The notes: generated by a model not told the origin, from the letters alone. 64,000 nt of DNA from Lachnospiraceae bacterium (GCA_015057325.1 SVEQ01000004.1:186001-250000), one strand, 5' to 3'; shown: positions 52,045 to 62,785, counted from the stretch's first letter. Numbers and translations are program-made.

Positions 52045-52911
52045 TTACTTCTCAACCTTTTTGGCTACAACAGCAAATCTTCCGTCTTTAACATGATATG
52101 CACAAGTTGAAAGAGTTACAAGTTTATCACCATACTTAACATCAACACCCGTATCTATTATAGACAATTTCTTGATATTATCTACATAATCATTAAACTC
52201 ATTTTCATCGCCTGCATTTACAAATCGATAATACTTAAACTCGGTAGAATCCTCGGGATAAATCTGCGAATAAAATGCAGCGACAACCTCATATGTGCCC
52301 TCTCCGTATATCGTATCAAAATCAAAGGTCTTATGAGACTCATAAAAATCCTTTTCTTCATACTTCATTATATCGTGGAACATTTTCCCGGAATTCATGT
52401 TGTGTCCATATATAATTATATTGTCGGTAGCGGGATAAACCATACAACTTCCATCAATAAACGGAAGCCCTGCAGACGAATATTCTTCATCAAAATCAAG
52501 ATGTATATAGTGCTGTCCATATTCATCATCGTCAGGTGTAAACATAACCGGATAATCTATGTTGGTATCCTTTATCTTAATCCAACCAATAAAATCATGA
52601 TTAGCACCGTATAGCACTTCAAACTTACGTTGCACAAAGGTTCCGTCAACAGCAACCATGTTGTTTGGAGTTTCTTCCTGCTTAGAATCATTTTCAACAG
52701 CAGTATTATCCTCACTCGTTGTAGTTCCCTCAACATCTTCTGATGTTTCGGTAGTAACAACACTAGCTTCCTCAACAATCATGCTTCGCAACTCGTCAAT
52801 ATTCTTTTCACTTTTTCCGCTTGAATAATAATAGTATGCCAGATAACCGCCGCAACCTGCGGCAATCATAAGACATACTATCATTAAAAAACTCATTATC
52901 TTCTTTTTCAT
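52045..52911 (-). CDS. Class B sortase
   Basis: A 288-residue sortase. N-terminal membrane helix (about 5-25), Thr/Ser/Glu linker, then a class B catalytic domain with GWIKIKDTNIDYPVM, His in IIIYGHNMNSGKMF, Cys in TLSTCAYHV and Arg in GRFAVVAKK. All three catalytic residues are present, in contrast to the sortase at 6261-6914. ATG 52911 follows AAGGA by 6 nt. No substrate gene with a clear motif is adjacent. Confidence 0.92.
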   Translation of the reverse strand: MKKKIMSFLMIVCLMIAAGCGGYLAYYYYSSGKSEKNIDELRSMIVEEASVVTTETSEDVEGTTTSEDNTAVENDSKQEETPNNMVAVDGTFVQRKFEVLYGANHDFIGWIKIKDTNIDYPVMFTPDDDEYGQHYIHLDFDEEYSSAGLPFIDGSCMVYPATDNIIIYGHNMNSGKMFHDIMKYEEKDFYESHKTFDFDTIYGEGTYEVVAAFYSQIYPEDSTEFKYYRFVNAGDENEFNDYVDNIKKLSIIDTGVDVKYGDKLVTLSTCAYHVKDGRFAVVAKKVEK

Positions 52912-52930
52912 AACGATTCCTTCTTGTAAC

Positions 52931-53383
52931 TTAGAAGTATTTCTTTGAGCCCCACAAATTGCTGTGCTTAAGATCCTGATACTCACTGTAGGCCTGCTCA
53001 AGAATCTGTTTCTCGTTCGGAAATTTCAAAAGATGATAGGCTTCATGATACTTATAATATCCTGAATCCATAAAATATTCTTCTCTTTGGGGTTTGCTGT
53101 AATAACTGTCAGCCATCATCAGATACCAATGCACATCCTTATTAACAACATCATATGCCGTATTAAATGTGTAATTACTCTTGTTGACGTATTTGATTAT
53201 TTGTGCACTGACACCTGTCTCTTCTTTGACTTCACGAAGTGCTGTCTCTTTGTATTCTTCGCCTTCTTCTACCGTTCCCTTCGGCAACACCCAGCCTTCA
53301 TACTTGTTTCTGTAATTCTTATAAAGTAACAACACTTTACCTCTGAAAATTACCACACCACCACAGCTTACTGCTTCTATCAT
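52931..53383 (-). CDS. Nudix hydrolase
   Basis: A 150-residue MutT/Nudix protein with a full Nudix box (GTVEEGEEYKETALREVKEETGV, residues about 36-58). Substrate (nucleoside diphosphate linked to X) cannot be read from sequence. It has its own promoter and lies just upstream of the class B sortase on the same strand. Confidence 0.88.
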   Translation of the reverse strand: MIEAVSCGGVVIFRGKVLLLYKNYRNKYEGWVLPKGTVEEGEEYKETALREVKEETGVSAQIIKYVNKSNYTFNTAYDVVNKDVHWYLMMADSYYSKPQREEYFMDSGYYKYHEAYHLLKFPNEKQILEQAYSEYQDLKHSNLWGSKKYF

Positions 53384-53455
53384 TGTTATTCCTCCGTTTT
53401 CTAATATTGAAGCTGTATTAAAATCAACAATTGGTGTGTTGCTTTAATTAGGTAA

Positions 53456-53484
53456 ATTATATCAAGTAATATGTCAAAACACAA
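53456..53484 (-). promoter_or_regulatory. Promoter for the Nudix-sortase pair
   Basis: On the minus strand TTGTGT (53484-53479) and TATAAT (53461-53456) are 17 bp apart, in the 140-bp gap after the penicillin-binding gene. A TTGACA also lies within the spacer, but is too close to the -10 to be used with it. Confidence 0.6.
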
Positions 53485-53523
53485 GGTAAAGTTACATTTT
53501 TATCCAAAAATGCAATATCTAGT

Positions 53524-54990
53524 TTATTGCCTATAATATTCATCAAACATTTTTCTCGCAATCGCTGATGCCTTAACTCCGTTAACATCCGATTCCTCAA
53601 CTACGATACTTACACAGACCTCCGGATTTTCAATATCCGAAAATCCAACAAACCATGAAAAATCATGATCTCCGTCTGCATACTCAGCTGTTCCGGTCTT
53701 GCCCGCCGCTTTATACTCTGCTCCTGCAAAATAATCTGCCGCAGTACCATCAGTAACAACTTTTCTCATATATTCGGTAAGTATTTCCGCTTCATCTGAT
53801 GTTAGCAATTTATCATATGAGGACGGTGAGAATTTCTTAACTCTCTTGCCCTTATAATTCTCAATACTGTCAATCATATATGGTTTCATCATAAGACCGC
53901 CGTTTGCAATAGACGCAACAATCATCGCATTGTGAAGTGGTGTCACAAGCGTATCGCCCTGGCCAAATGCCGTCTGCGGCACATATCCCGAATTAGAATC
54001 CTTATCTAGATAAAAGCGGCTTGTCGCACTTGCACCGGTATATGGCAAATCTTTGTTATACAAAAAGTCCTCCAACATATCTCTCCATTTACCAAGATCA
54101 AGCTGCGTACCAATATCGGCATATGCCTTGTTACACGAATTAGCCAAAGCATCTGATAAATCCTGCTCACCGTGAAGCTTATTGCCATAACAATGAACAG
54201 TCACACTATTAAACACCTGCTCATCACTGCTACAATTGTAGTGATACTTTTTGAACTTAAGCGGATGCTGTCTCATGAATGCAAGTGTTGTTAATATTTT
54301 AAACGTTGACCCGGGTGGATAAAGTCCCTGTGTCGCACGGTTGAGCAATACAGAACTTGTACTGTCCTCGCTATTAGCTTCCTCCCATACAGCATCAATA
54401 TCATTAGGATCAAAATCAGGCTTTGAAACCATTGCAAGAATTTTACCTGTATCAGGCTCCATCATAACAACAGCTCCGTCAGCATCACCAAGTGCATCAT
54501 ACGCCGTCTTTTGTAAATCAAAATCGATAGTTGATACTACGGTATCTCCCGGATTTTGTTCATCGCGTAATGTATGGAATACTTTCTCCGCCATGCCTGC
54601 ATGACTTTCCAACAAATAATAATTGCCTACAAGTTCCATTCCTGCCTTTGTATATTTCGAAAATCCGGCCGCATGTGCAAACATATCTCCATAAGGATAA
54701 TATCTCTCATCACCGTTATTTGTCGCAATAACCTTGTCATCCCTTGTAACTATATCGCCACGTACAACATCCGCCGCAAAAGAATCCAAACGCGAATTGG
54801 CAGCATTTGCAATAACCTCGTCCTTCTCCACTATCATAAAATGAAGAATATACGCAATAAGCGCAATAATGAGAGCGCCAAAAAGATATGCAACCGCAAT
54901 GATAGGACGATTAAGCCTGTTATTGACCTGCTCTATCTTATCCTCTCTCGCCTGAAACTCCGCCTGACTCATATTCTGCTTGTTCTTCAT
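53524..54990 (-). CDS. Penicillin-binding transpeptidase (PbpA/FtsI type)
   Basis: A 488-residue class B penicillin-binding protein that cross-links peptidoglycan. A membrane helix (about 33-55) precedes the domain; active-site motifs are STFK in YPPGSTFKIL, SCN in ALANSCNKAYA and KTG in AAGKTGTAEY. The small size is like that of PbpA-type enzymes. It overlaps the 3' end of ftsW by 53 bp, so the pair acts together. ATG 54990 is preferred over TTG 55011. Confidence 0.92.
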   Translation of the reverse strand: MKNKQNMSQAEFQAREDKIEQVNNRLNRPIIAVAYLFGALIIALIAYILHFMIVEKDEVIANAANSRLDSFAADVVRGDIVTRDDKVIATNNGDERYYPYGDMFAHAAGFSKYTKAGMELVGNYYLLESHAGMAEKVFHTLRDEQNPGDTVVSTIDFDLQKTAYDALGDADGAVVMMEPDTGKILAMVSKPDFDPNDIDAVWEEANSEDSTSSVLLNRATQGLYPPGSTFKILTTLAFMRQHPLKFKKYHYNCSSDEQVFNSVTVHCYGNKLHGEQDLSDALANSCNKAYADIGTQLDLGKWRDMLEDFLYNKDLPYTGASATSRFYLDKDSNSGYVPQTAFGQGDTLVTPLHNAMIVASIANGGLMMKPYMIDSIENYKGKRVKKFSPSSYDKLLTSDEAEILTEYMRKVVTDGTAADYFAGAEYKAAGKTGTAEYADGDHDFSWFVGFSDIENPEVCVSIVVEESDVNGVKASAIARKMFDEYYRQ

Positions 54991-56341
54991 ACTTGATTCT
55001 TTCTTCTTCAACTTTCTTCGCCTCTTTATTCTCTATGGTGCTTATGCCCTGCAGTATCGAAAACATTATAAGTGAACTAAGCACCGAACTACCACCGTAA
55101 CTTACAAGTGGAATTGTAACTCCTGTTGACGGAATAAACTTAGTAACACCGCCGATAGACAAAAACGTCTGGAAAATGTAGCAAATGGAAAAACCAAGTG
55201 CCATAGTCTTATAAAATCTATGTCTTACCTTCATTGCTATTCCCGTAAAGCATAAGAAACAACTAAAACATACAAGTATAAGCATCAACGCAAAAATCAC
55301 ACCAAACTCCTCGGATATGGCCGAGAAAATGAAATCACTTTCACTGACCGGCACAACCTGTGGAGAGCCTTTTGTAAGACCGCTTCCAAAATATCCGCCA
55401 CTTCCAATTGCAAAAAGCGACTGCGTAATCTGATAACCCGTACCACTAATATCCGACCACGGATCACGCCATGCAGATACTCTTACAAACACATGATTAA
55501 ACAACTTATCTTTGAAAAGTAAAAATGCCAACCCTGCCGCAGCAAGACCTCCGGCATTAAAGAGCAGAAAATACCGAAACTTCTCTGTACCCGTATAAAT
55601 CATAAAAACAAATACAACAAAGAATATCAGTGCTCCACCCAAATCCTTTTCAAGTACAAGAACTGCCATGTGAATTCCCGAAAGCACTGCTGTAATTATA
55701 ACCTGTCTAAAATCGCGTTTCTTTGAAAGCATACTCGCAATAAAGAACACAAACAAAATCTTCACAAATTCAGACGGCTGAATGCTTATTCCACCAATAG
55801 AAATCCAGTTAACAGAACCGTATTTTTCTACACCTATTACAAATACCGAACAAAGTCCCATTATACCCATTATTCCGTAATAAACACCGAATTTACGCAA
55901 GTTTTTATACTTGTCCATAATATAAGGTATAACTGATACAAGCAAAAGCGACGCTGTCGCAATGACAAACTGTTTCTTCGCCAATGAGAAATTAAGTCTA
56001 GTAAGCATTATATAGCCTATCAGCAAAAGAAAACACATATTGTTAGTTATAATTCGGTTTGAATAACGATATACGCAATGATAAAGATACATGTATAGCG
56101 TTGCAACAAGTGTCTGTAAACCATAAAACGCAATAATCGTCATCATATCTTCAGGACTTTGAATGGAAAAAGTAAGATATGCCAGAAAATGAATGAGAAA
56201 AACATACACAATCTGCTTGTTAAGTTGCATGTTTTTTGTTGCCTCATCCGTTTTACGAAATACCGTATAGCACGATATACCGTAAAAAATCATCAACAAT
56301 AGAATTATATATTTTGAAAGATTAATAATTATATTTGCCAT
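54938..56341 (-). CDS. FtsW/RodA/SpoVE-family glycosyltransferase
   Basis: A 467-residue SEDS protein, ten or so membrane helices, which polymerises glycan strands with a partner class B PBP. Signature blocks: NWISIGGISIQPSEFVKI, KDLGGALIFFVVF and the C-terminal STGVTIPLVSYGGSSVLSS. The partner PBP gene overlaps its end. Whether it serves division, elongation or sporulation is not decided. Confidence 0.93.
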   Translation of the reverse strand: MANIIINLSKYIILLLMIFYGISCYTVFRKTDEATKNMQLNKQIVYVFLIHFLAYLTFSIQSPEDMMTIIAFYGLQTLVATLYMYLYHCVYRYSNRIITNNMCFLLLIGYIMLTRLNFSLAKKQFVIATASLLLVSVIPYIMDKYKNLRKFGVYYGIMGIMGLCSVFVIGVEKYGSVNWISIGGISIQPSEFVKILFVFFIASMLSKKRDFRQVIITAVLSGIHMAVLVLEKDLGGALIFFVVFVFMIYTGTEKFRYFLLFNAGGLAAAGLAFLLFKDKLFNHVFVRVSAWRDPWSDISGTGYQITQSLFAIGSGGYFGSGLTKGSPQVVPVSESDFIFSAISEEFGVIFALMLILVCFSCFLCFTGIAMKVRHRFYKTMALGFSICYIFQTFLSIGGVTKFIPSTGVTIPLVSYGGSSVLSSLIMFSILQGISTIENKEAKKVEEERIKYEEQAEYESGGVSGERG

Positions 56342-58687
56342 TTATAAAACGCCCCGCTTGTAATGTCCTCTTGTAAGTTCTTTGTCATATTTGCATTTAT
56401 CAAGGAAACCTTCAATAACCTTACGCATTTCCTGTGGCGATTCAATAGTAAAATGAAGTCGCTTGCTACCACTAAAACCATTCATGAACTCATCATCCAT
56501 ATCATAAAGCACCGTCGGCGCTTCGTTATATATAACGTTGTAGCAATATTTGCAAATAGTTCTCGTATTAAAAGTCTTATTTTTTCTGTCTTTAAGAATA
56601 AATGAATGCCCGTCGCTTGAAGGCTTACATCCATCTGCTATATCCTTCATGCATGTTGCCATAACCATAAGCGGCTGATATCCGTAGACAACCATTTCAC
56701 AATCTGTAAAATCAAGTGAAGATAATTGCTGTCTGTTAAGTTCTACCGGCAATGTCACCACACAATCATGACATGCTTTTTTAATAAAGTCATACGCCCA
56801 CGAATTCATCGTATATACATTGTAATCGGTTATTATTCTACCTGTATAGCCAAGCGACTTAAGGTATGAAATTTCATCATACGACCTAACAACAAGATAA
56901 CGGCATTCCTTTATGGGAAGTTCATTAAGTTCCGCAATTGCACTTGTTCTTAAAATATATGGCAATGCAAAAGCATATTCCGGGTGTTCACCCATGGTCT
57001 TAATTATAACTTCTTTACTAAAAAACTGCAAATCTACACAAATCTTAACCTTATCAGCATACTTTGAAGCCACCTCTAACTGCTGATAATCAGATACCAT
57101 AACCATACATGAATTATCATCATTTTGATCATAATCAGAATTATAAATATCGGTATTAATTGCATTGACAGGTTCTCTTTTATATGAACCTGTTATTTTT
57201 TCCTTTAACGCCTCCAATGCTTCTCTTCTTAAGGTCTTAAGTTCCTTAAGCGGATAAAATGCATTGTCTGATATTTCTACATCAAGATTAGTAAACGCAA
57301 AAATACTATCTCCGGTTTTGCCAATTTTATCACGTACTGTATCGACATTAACAGGCGCTTTTGAAGCACTTTCTACAATTTTTCCCTCATGCTCGATACT
57401 ATATTCATTGTCATTAATAAAAGCACTAACCTCAATACGTGCACATTCATTTTCTTTGAGACATACTTTGCCTGTAACATCAATTTTCTTTTGCTCATTC
57501 GCATAAGATACAAGTTCATCATCCAAACCTTTATCAAGCATTCGGTAAATTGTCATATTCGGACGAATACTCTTTGAACCTGCTGTATTTAATTTTATGC
57601 TTTCACCAATACCTGCTTCAACATTAGAAGTAAGTGTAATATCAGTATTGTCAATTGTAAAAATATCACCCTTGTTAACCTTATCCGACAATTTAACCGT
57701 GATTACATTCTTATTGATTCCGACAATCTTGCCGACCGGCAACCCCATATGTCCGGGAGCAGAAAACGAAAGCATATCGCGCCCATTTTTTCTATTGTAA
57801 TAACCGTCAGTAAATCCACCGCGGTTAAACACAGACGCCATACGTTTCTTATACACTTCCGTCTTGCTGTTATCATTTTTATCAAATATATCGTCAACGC
57901 ATTTACGATAACTCTCGACACAAGCCGCAACGTATTGGGGGTTTTTCATTCGGCCTTCAATCTTAAATGAATCAACACCTGCTTCTACAAGCTCCTTAAT
58001 GTAGTCAACACCACATAAATCCTTCATGCTAAGTGCATAGTCACCGTTTAAATCAATCGTTTTACCATCTGCACTCATTAACTTGTACGGAAGTCTGCAG
58101 CTTCCAGCACAACGACCTCTGTTACCGCTTCTTCCGCCAAAATACGAACTCATAAAACACTGACCGGAATAACAAATGCAAAGAGCCCCCTGAACGAAAA
58201 CCTCCACCTCGGGACATCCGTTATTACCTTTAAGACTCCTTATCTCCGATAATGAAAGTTCCCTTGCAGGAACAATTCTTGTTACCCCATAATCTTTCAA
58301 TAATTCATAAGCAAATGAGGATGTAATCGTCATCTGCGTAGAAGCATGTATTGATAAATCAGGAAATTGTTTGTGGATAAATGATATAACACCGATATCC
58401 TGAACTATCACCGCATCAAGTCCGGCAACATATAAAGGATTAAGATAGGAATAAAGCTCTTTAATTTCGTCATCACGAAATAAGGTGTTAACCGTCAGAT
58501 AGACCTTAACACCATATAAATGCGCATATATAATTGCCTCCAGTAATTCTTCATCACTAAAGTTACCGGCATAAGCTCTTGCGCCAAATCGTTGTCCGCC
58601 AAGATATATAGCGTCAGCGCCTGCATTTATTGCAGAAACCAATGCATCAAATGAGCCCGCCGGTGCGAGAATCTCCGGTTTGTTCAT
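56342..58687 (-). CDS. Peptidase U32-family protein
   Basis: A 781-residue U32 protein with LAPAGSFDALVSAINAGADAIYLGG at the N-terminus, the VQGALCICYSGQCFMSSYFGGRSGNRGRCAGSCR cysteine block split over about 166-200, KSFKIEGRMKNP-like motif and a C-terminal extension (DUF3656-like, about 380-510). Relatives take part in RNA base hydroxylation (RlhA) or tRNA modification rather than proteolysis. It abuts ftsW and zapA. Confidence 0.88.
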   Translation of the reverse strand: MNKPEILAPAGSFDALVSAINAGADAIYLGGQRFGARAYAGNFSDEELLEAIIYAHLYGVKVYLTVNTLFRDDEIKELYSYLNPLYVAGLDAVIVQDIGVISFIHKQFPDLSIHASTQMTITSSFAYELLKDYGVTRIVPARELSLSEIRSLKGNNGCPEVEVFVQGALCICYSGQCFMSSYFGGRSGNRGRCAGSCRLPYKLMSADGKTIDLNGDYALSMKDLCGVDYIKELVEAGVDSFKIEGRMKNPQYVAACVESYRKCVDDIFDKNDNSKTEVYKKRMASVFNRGGFTDGYYNRKNGRDMLSFSAPGHMGLPVGKIVGINKNVITVKLSDKVNKGDIFTIDNTDITLTSNVEAGIGESIKLNTAGSKSIRPNMTIYRMLDKGLDDELVSYANEQKKIDVTGKVCLKENECARIEVSAFINDNEYSIEHEGKIVESASKAPVNVDTVRDKIGKTGDSIFAFTNLDVEISDNAFYPLKELKTLRREALEALKEKITGSYKREPVNAINTDIYNSDYDQNDDNSCMVMVSDYQQLEVASKYADKVKICVDLQFFSKEVIIKTMGEHPEYAFALPYILRTSAIAELNELPIKECRYLVVRSYDEISYLKSLGYTGRIITDYNVYTMNSWAYDFIKKACHDCVVTLPVELNRQQLSSLDFTDCEMVVYGYQPLMVMATCMKDIADGCKPSSDGHSFILKDRKNKTFNTRTICKYCYNVIYNEAPTVLYDMDDEFMNGFSGSKRLHFTIESPQEMRKVIEGFLDKCKYDKELTRGHYKRGVL

Positions 58688-58689
58688 AA

Positions 58690-59094
58690 TTATACTTCCC
58701 TTGTCTTCTCTGCCTCTAACTGAATAATCTTTCTCTGTAACGCATTAACCTGTTCTTTGTATTCTTCAACAAGTCTCATAGAAGATTCGTATTTAATCTG
58801 TGTCTCTATAACTTCATGTCTCAAATCATATATCTGTTTTTCTTTTTCATCATCTTCGGCCGCAAGCTGCCCCGAATGATTCTTTACTTTGAAATAATCG
58901 TCAGCAATATTAATTGCAAGAAGAATATTCTGATATTCAGGACTTAATCTTCTAAAGCCGTCGCTTGCCTTACACTCTGATATTTTAGAGTTCATGTAAT
59001 TGGCAACCTCCTGAAGATATTCAGTATCCTCGTATCCACTCAAGTTATATATTCTTCCATTGATTACAACAGGTATATCATTTTTGTTTGCCAT
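58690..59094 (-). CDS. zapA: ZapA-like cell division protein
   Basis: A 134-residue protein with an N-terminal ZapA fold (VVINGRIYNLSGYEDTEYLQEVANYMN) and a long C-terminal coiled coil (about 70-130). ZapA bundles FtsZ filaments. It lies between ruvB and the U32 gene, its usual position in Clostridia. Confidence 0.85.
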   Translation of the reverse strand: MANKNDIPVVINGRIYNLSGYEDTEYLQEVANYMNSKISECKASDGFRRLSPEYQNILLAINIADDYFKVKNHSGQLAAEDDEKEKQIYDLRHEVIETQIKYESSMRLVEEYKEQVNALQRKIIQLEAEKTREV

Positions 59095-59139
59095 GTCTTT
59101 CTCCCTTCAATTATTCAATATCTTACATCATTAATATGT

Positions 59140-60141
59140 CTATTCACTTATCGGTTCAAAACCAAAATGTCGGTAAGCAAGTTCTGTAGCAACCCTTCCT
59201 CGCGGTGTACGTGACAATAACCCATTTTTGATAAGATATGGTTCATAAACATCCTCTATTGTACCGGCATCTTCACCGATTGCTGCCGCAAGTGTATCAA
59301 GTCCAACCGGTTTACCTGAGAATTTCTCAATTATTGTTAGTATAATATTCCTATCCACCTGGTCAAGACCAAAGGAATCAACCTCTAATCTGTCTAACGC
59401 ATTCTTGGCAATTTCCTGTGTTATATTACCATCGGCGGTAACCTGTGCAAAATCTCTAACTCTCTTAAGTAAACGATTAGCAAGTCTTGGGGTTCCTCTC
59501 GAACGTCTTGCAATCTCAAGTGCCCCCTGTTCATCAATATCGATACCTATAATTGAGGCTGAACGGGTAACAATCTCTGCAAGTTCTTCATTTGAATAAA
59601 ACTCAAGTCTATTAACAACACCAAAACGGTCTCTTAGCGGTGCGGAAAGCATACCTGCCCTTGTAGTTGCACCTACCAATGTAAATTTGGGCAAATCAAG
59701 TCTTATACTTCTTGCAGCCTGACCCTTGCCTATAACAATATCTATAGCATAATCTTCCATAGCAGGATAAAGAATCTCCTCTACCTGACGATTAAGCCTG
59801 TGTATTTCATCAATGAATAGCACATCATTTTCATTCAAATTATTAAGAATTGCCGCAAGCTCGCCCTGTTTCTCAATTGCAGGTCCCGATGTAATCTTAA
59901 GGTTACTTCCCATTTCGTTGGCAATAATTGATGCAAGTGTTGTTTTGCCAAGTCCCGGAGGACCATAGAACAAAACATGATCAAGATTCTCGCCACGCTG
60001 CTTGGCAGCCTCTATAAATATCTTAAGATTGTCTTTTGTCTTCTTCTGTCCCACATAATCTTCCAGTGTCTCCGGTCTAAGACTGTTCTCAATCTTCATA
60101 TCCTCCGGAAGAATCTGTGTGCTAATCATTCTTTCTTCCAT
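59140..60141 (-). CDS. ruvB: Holliday junction helicase motor RuvB
   Basis: A 333-residue AAA+ ATPase with [18 protein letters not shown] (Walker A), LFIDEIHRL (Walker B), sensor [18 protein letters not shown] and a C-terminal winged helix ([12 protein letters not shown]). It follows ruvA by 13 bp. Confidence 0.97.
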   Translation of the reverse strand: MEERMISTQILPEDMKIENSLRPETLEDYVGQKKTKDNLKIFIEAAKQRGENLDHVLFYGPPGLGKTTLASIIANEMGSNLKITSGPAIEKQGELAAILNNLNENDVLFIDEIHRLNRQVEEILYPAMEDYAIDIVIGKGQAARSIRLDLPKFTLVGATTRAGMLSAPLRDRFGVVNRLEFYSNEELAEIVTRSASIIGIDIDEQGALEIARRSRGTPRLANRLLKRVRDFAQVTADGNITQEIAKNALDRLEVDSFGLDQVDRNIILTIIEKFSGKPVGLDTLAAAIGEDAGTIEDVYEPYLIKNGLLSRTPRGRVATELAYRHFGFEPISE

Positions 60142-60154
60142 ATTTCACCTAAAT

Positions 60155-60748
60155 CTATATATTCTTAAGTGCTTCTTTAAGAAGCTTTCCTGAATCCATC
60201 CCTGCAGCCCCTGCAACCTTACTAATTGCACGTCTTGCATCTGAATCCGAAATGCCAAGCGAAACAAGTGCAAGCACGGTATCTGCAAGAACACTGTTAT
60301 CAACCACTTCTTCTGACGTACCCATGCCATCTAGTGATAAAGCTTCATCAAAATCAAGTTTATCCTTAAGCTCTAATACAATTCTACTTGCCACCTTAGG
60401 TCCAACTCCGTTCGCACGGGTAATAGACTTAGTATCTGACGTCATTACCGCAATCATAAACTCCTTAACTGTAAGTTCTGAAAGAATTGAGAGTGCTGCT
60501 TTGGGACCAATCCCACTTATACTGATTAACTTCTTGAAAAGCTCAATCTCCTCGTAAGTTGTAAATCCGTAAAGCGTCATTTCATCTTCCCTAACATAGA
60601 GATGTGTATGAAATGTTGCCTCATCACCATTATCAACATTAACAATGCTTTTTGAAGAAGTAAATACTCTATATCCAATTCCGTTATTCTCCAAAATAAC
60701 GGAATCCTTATATATTCCGGTAACAAGACCTCTTATATATCCTATCAT
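60155..60748 (-). CDS. ruvA: Holliday junction protein RuvA
   Basis: A 197-residue RuvA with N-terminal OB fold (MIGYIRGLVTGIYKD), helix-hairpin-helix (SISGIGPKAALSIL, ANGVGPKVASRIVLELKDK) and C-terminal RuvB-binding domain. ATG 60748 follows GGAGG by 7 nt; an upstream in-frame start has no ribosome site. Confidence 0.96.
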   Translation of the reverse strand: MIGYIRGLVTGIYKDSVILENNGIGYRVFTSSKSIVNVDNGDEATFHTHLYVREDEMTLYGFTTYEEIELFKKLISISGIGPKAALSILSELTVKEFMIAVMTSDTKSITRANGVGPKVASRIVLELKDKLDFDEALSLDGMGTSEEVVDNSVLADTVLALVSLGISDSDARRAISKVAGAAGMDSGKLLKEALKNI

Positions 60749-60833
60749 AAAAAATCCTCCAACGGCATTATAGCACAAGTTTTAAAAATATGCTATTATA
60801 TAGAAACAAAATTAATCTACGAGGCAGACACAA

Positions 60834-61934
60834 ATGAAAATTATCAATTATACTTACGATTACAGCGGATTTAATACATTATCAGGTTGTTTAAAACAAG
60901 GTGATGAATGCACCGATTTATGTTTTTTTGATATAGAAACCACCGGGCTTTCCGCTATCAATTCGACCTTGTACTTAATCGGCGCTTTGGTTTGTGAAAA
61001 TGATACCGTTAGAATAACACAATGGTTTAATGATGACGGCTACAGTGAAGAAGAAATCATCAACTCATTCTGTGATTATTGTAGCAAACACAATCGTCTT
61101 ATACATTTCAACGGTAATACCTTTGATATTCCTTACCTAAAAGAGAAATGCAAAAAACATAAAATAGATGATACTCCGTTTTCTTCTTTAACACAACTTG
61201 ATATATATAAGGAAATCCGTTCCTACAAGAAAATATTCTCCTTAGACAGCATGCGACAGGTTGCAATCGAAGAATATCTCGGCATTGCCAGAGATGATAC
61301 ATATTCCGGCAAGGAATTAATTAACATATATCAGCGATACATAGCGCGACCTGATGAAGAAAAAGAAAAACTTCTTCTACTTCACAATCACGATGATTTA
61401 TACGGAATGCTTAAGTTTTGTGATATACTTAATTATAAAGCACTTTTTGAAGATCCTCATATTGTTACTCATTTAATCGAAAGAAAAATAGAAAATGACA
61501 AACTACTTTTAGATTTTGTTTTAGAAGAAGGCTATGCTCTTCCAAAAAGATTACTGTATGCATCAACAGGCGGAATATTTGTAAATGCATGTGATACAAG
61601 TGCACATCTTGAAATTCCAATACTTGATACCGTACTTAAACATTTTTTTGCCGATTACAAGAATTACTACTATCTTCCCAAAGAAGATATGGCTCTTCAC
61701 AAGAGCGTTGCTACTTATGTTGAACCTGAAAATAAGATAAAAGCAACAAAAGAAAACTGTTATATGAAAAAAGAAGCTCGTTTTGTTGTCTGTCCGCCTG
61801 AAAATAATGATGCGATATTCAAAAAAGAACTAAAAGACAAAATGACATATTGTACTATAGAAAGTATATTGTCAGCTGACAGTGACAAGCTTTATAGCTA
61901 CGTTTCCTCAATACTTAAGTTAATGATTAAATAA
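60834..61934 (+). CDS. YprB-like RNase H-fold nuclease
   Basis: A 366-residue protein with an N-terminal exonuclease-type RNase H fold (about 27-200): DIETTGLSA (Asp and Glu), NGNTFDIPYL (Asp), HNHDDLYGMLKF (His and Asp). Relatives (YprB) act on DNA in Firmicutes, often near ruvAB or a helicase. The C-terminal 150 residues have no recognised domain. Divergent from ruvA. Confidence 0.75.
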   Translation: MKIINYTYDYSGFNTLSGCLKQGDECTDLCFFDIETTGLSAINSTLYLIGALVCENDTVRITQWFNDDGYSEEEIINSFCDYCSKHNRLIHFNGNTFDIPYLKEKCKKHKIDDTPFSSLTQLDIYKEIRSYKKIFSLDSMRQVAIEEYLGIARDDTYSGKELINIYQRYIARPDEEKEKLLLLHNHDDLYGMLKFCDILNYKALFEDPHIVTHLIERKIENDKLLLDFVLEEGYALPKRLLYASTGGIFVNACDTSAHLEIPILDTVLKHFFADYKNYYYLPKEDMALHKSVATYVEPENKIKATKENCYMKKEARFVVCPPENNDAIFKKELKDKMTYCTIESILSADSDKLYSYVSSILKLMIK

Positions 61935-61943
61935 TCCCAATAC

Positions 61944-61971
61944 AAAAGCGGTGGTAAAACCACCGCTTTTT
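61944..61971. terminator. Bidirectional terminator between the YprB-like gene and cheR
   Basis: AAAAGCGGTGGT / ACCACCGCTTTT with a 3-nt loop between two converging genes. Confidence 0.9.
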
Positions 61972-61974
61972 ATA

Positions 61975-62751
61975 TCATACCTTTTCGTAGAAAAATGAAT
62001 CAACTGCCGAAAATCCAATTTCTTTTGCATGAACTATCTGCTCTGTATTGCCGATAAATAAAACTCCCTTAGTTGCAAGAGTTGTATGGAACTTCTTATA
62101 TACTTCATCTTTTGCTTCATCAGTAAAGTATATAACAACATTACGACAAACAATCATATGCATATTGGCAGGATATCTATCCTTAAGAAGATTATGTTTC
62201 TTAAAAGTTACGCACTTCTTAATATCGTCATTAATCTGATATCCCTTATCTACCTGCGTAAAGTGCTTACTGAGTAAATCCTTAGGAAGTCTCTCAACAC
62301 TCTTAGCTGAATAAAAACCTTCTTTTGCAAACGCAAGTACATCATCATCAATATCTGTTGCAGTTATGTTAATACTGCTAAGCGGAAACTTCTTAGCAAG
62401 AATCATCGCAATTGTATATGGCTCATCACCGGTCGAGCATGCTGCACTCCATATATTAAGTCTTCTTCCAAAGTTTTTCTCTAAATACGGAAGCATATCT
62501 TTCTCAAAAAGCTGCCACTGTGCCGGATTACGATAAAACTCCGAAACATTAATTGTTAAGTAACTGATAAACGACTTAAGAAGCTCAGGGTCTGTCTTCA
62601 TAGCAAGATAAAAACTCTGAAAGTCCTTGTGTCCTTTTCTCTGTACTAACGACTCAATACGACGTTTCATCTGCCTTTCTTTGTATAAATTAAGGTCGAT
62701 GTCTGTCAACTTATAAACATCTGCCTTAAAACTCTCATAATCATATGCCAT
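61975..62751 (-). CDS. cheR: CheR-type protein glutamate methyltransferase
   Basis: A 258-residue CheR that methylates chemoreceptors. N-terminal helices (RRIESLVQRKGHKDF), NVSEFYRNPAQWQLFE, the SAM-binding IWSAACSTGDEPYTIAMIL and VCRNVVIYF are present. ATG 62751 follows a GGGGAGGGG ribosome site; the longer frame would start inside the preceding terminator. No other chemotaxis gene lies in the window. Confidence 0.92.
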   Translation of the reverse strand: MAYDYESFKADVYKLTDIDLNLYKERQMKRRIESLVQRKGHKDFQSFYLAMKTDPELLKSFISYLTINVSEFYRNPAQWQLFEKDMLPYLEKNFGRRLNIWSAACSTGDEPYTIAMILAKKFPLSSINITATDIDDDVLAFAKEGFYSAKSVERLPKDLLSKHFTQVDKGYQINDDIKKCVTFKKHNLLKDRYPANMHMIVCRNVVIYFTDEAKDEVYKKFHTTLATKGVLFIGNTEQIVHAKEIGFSAVDSFFYEKV

Positions 62752-62785
62752 AGTTGTCCCCTCCCCATAGTTACATTTTTTAATA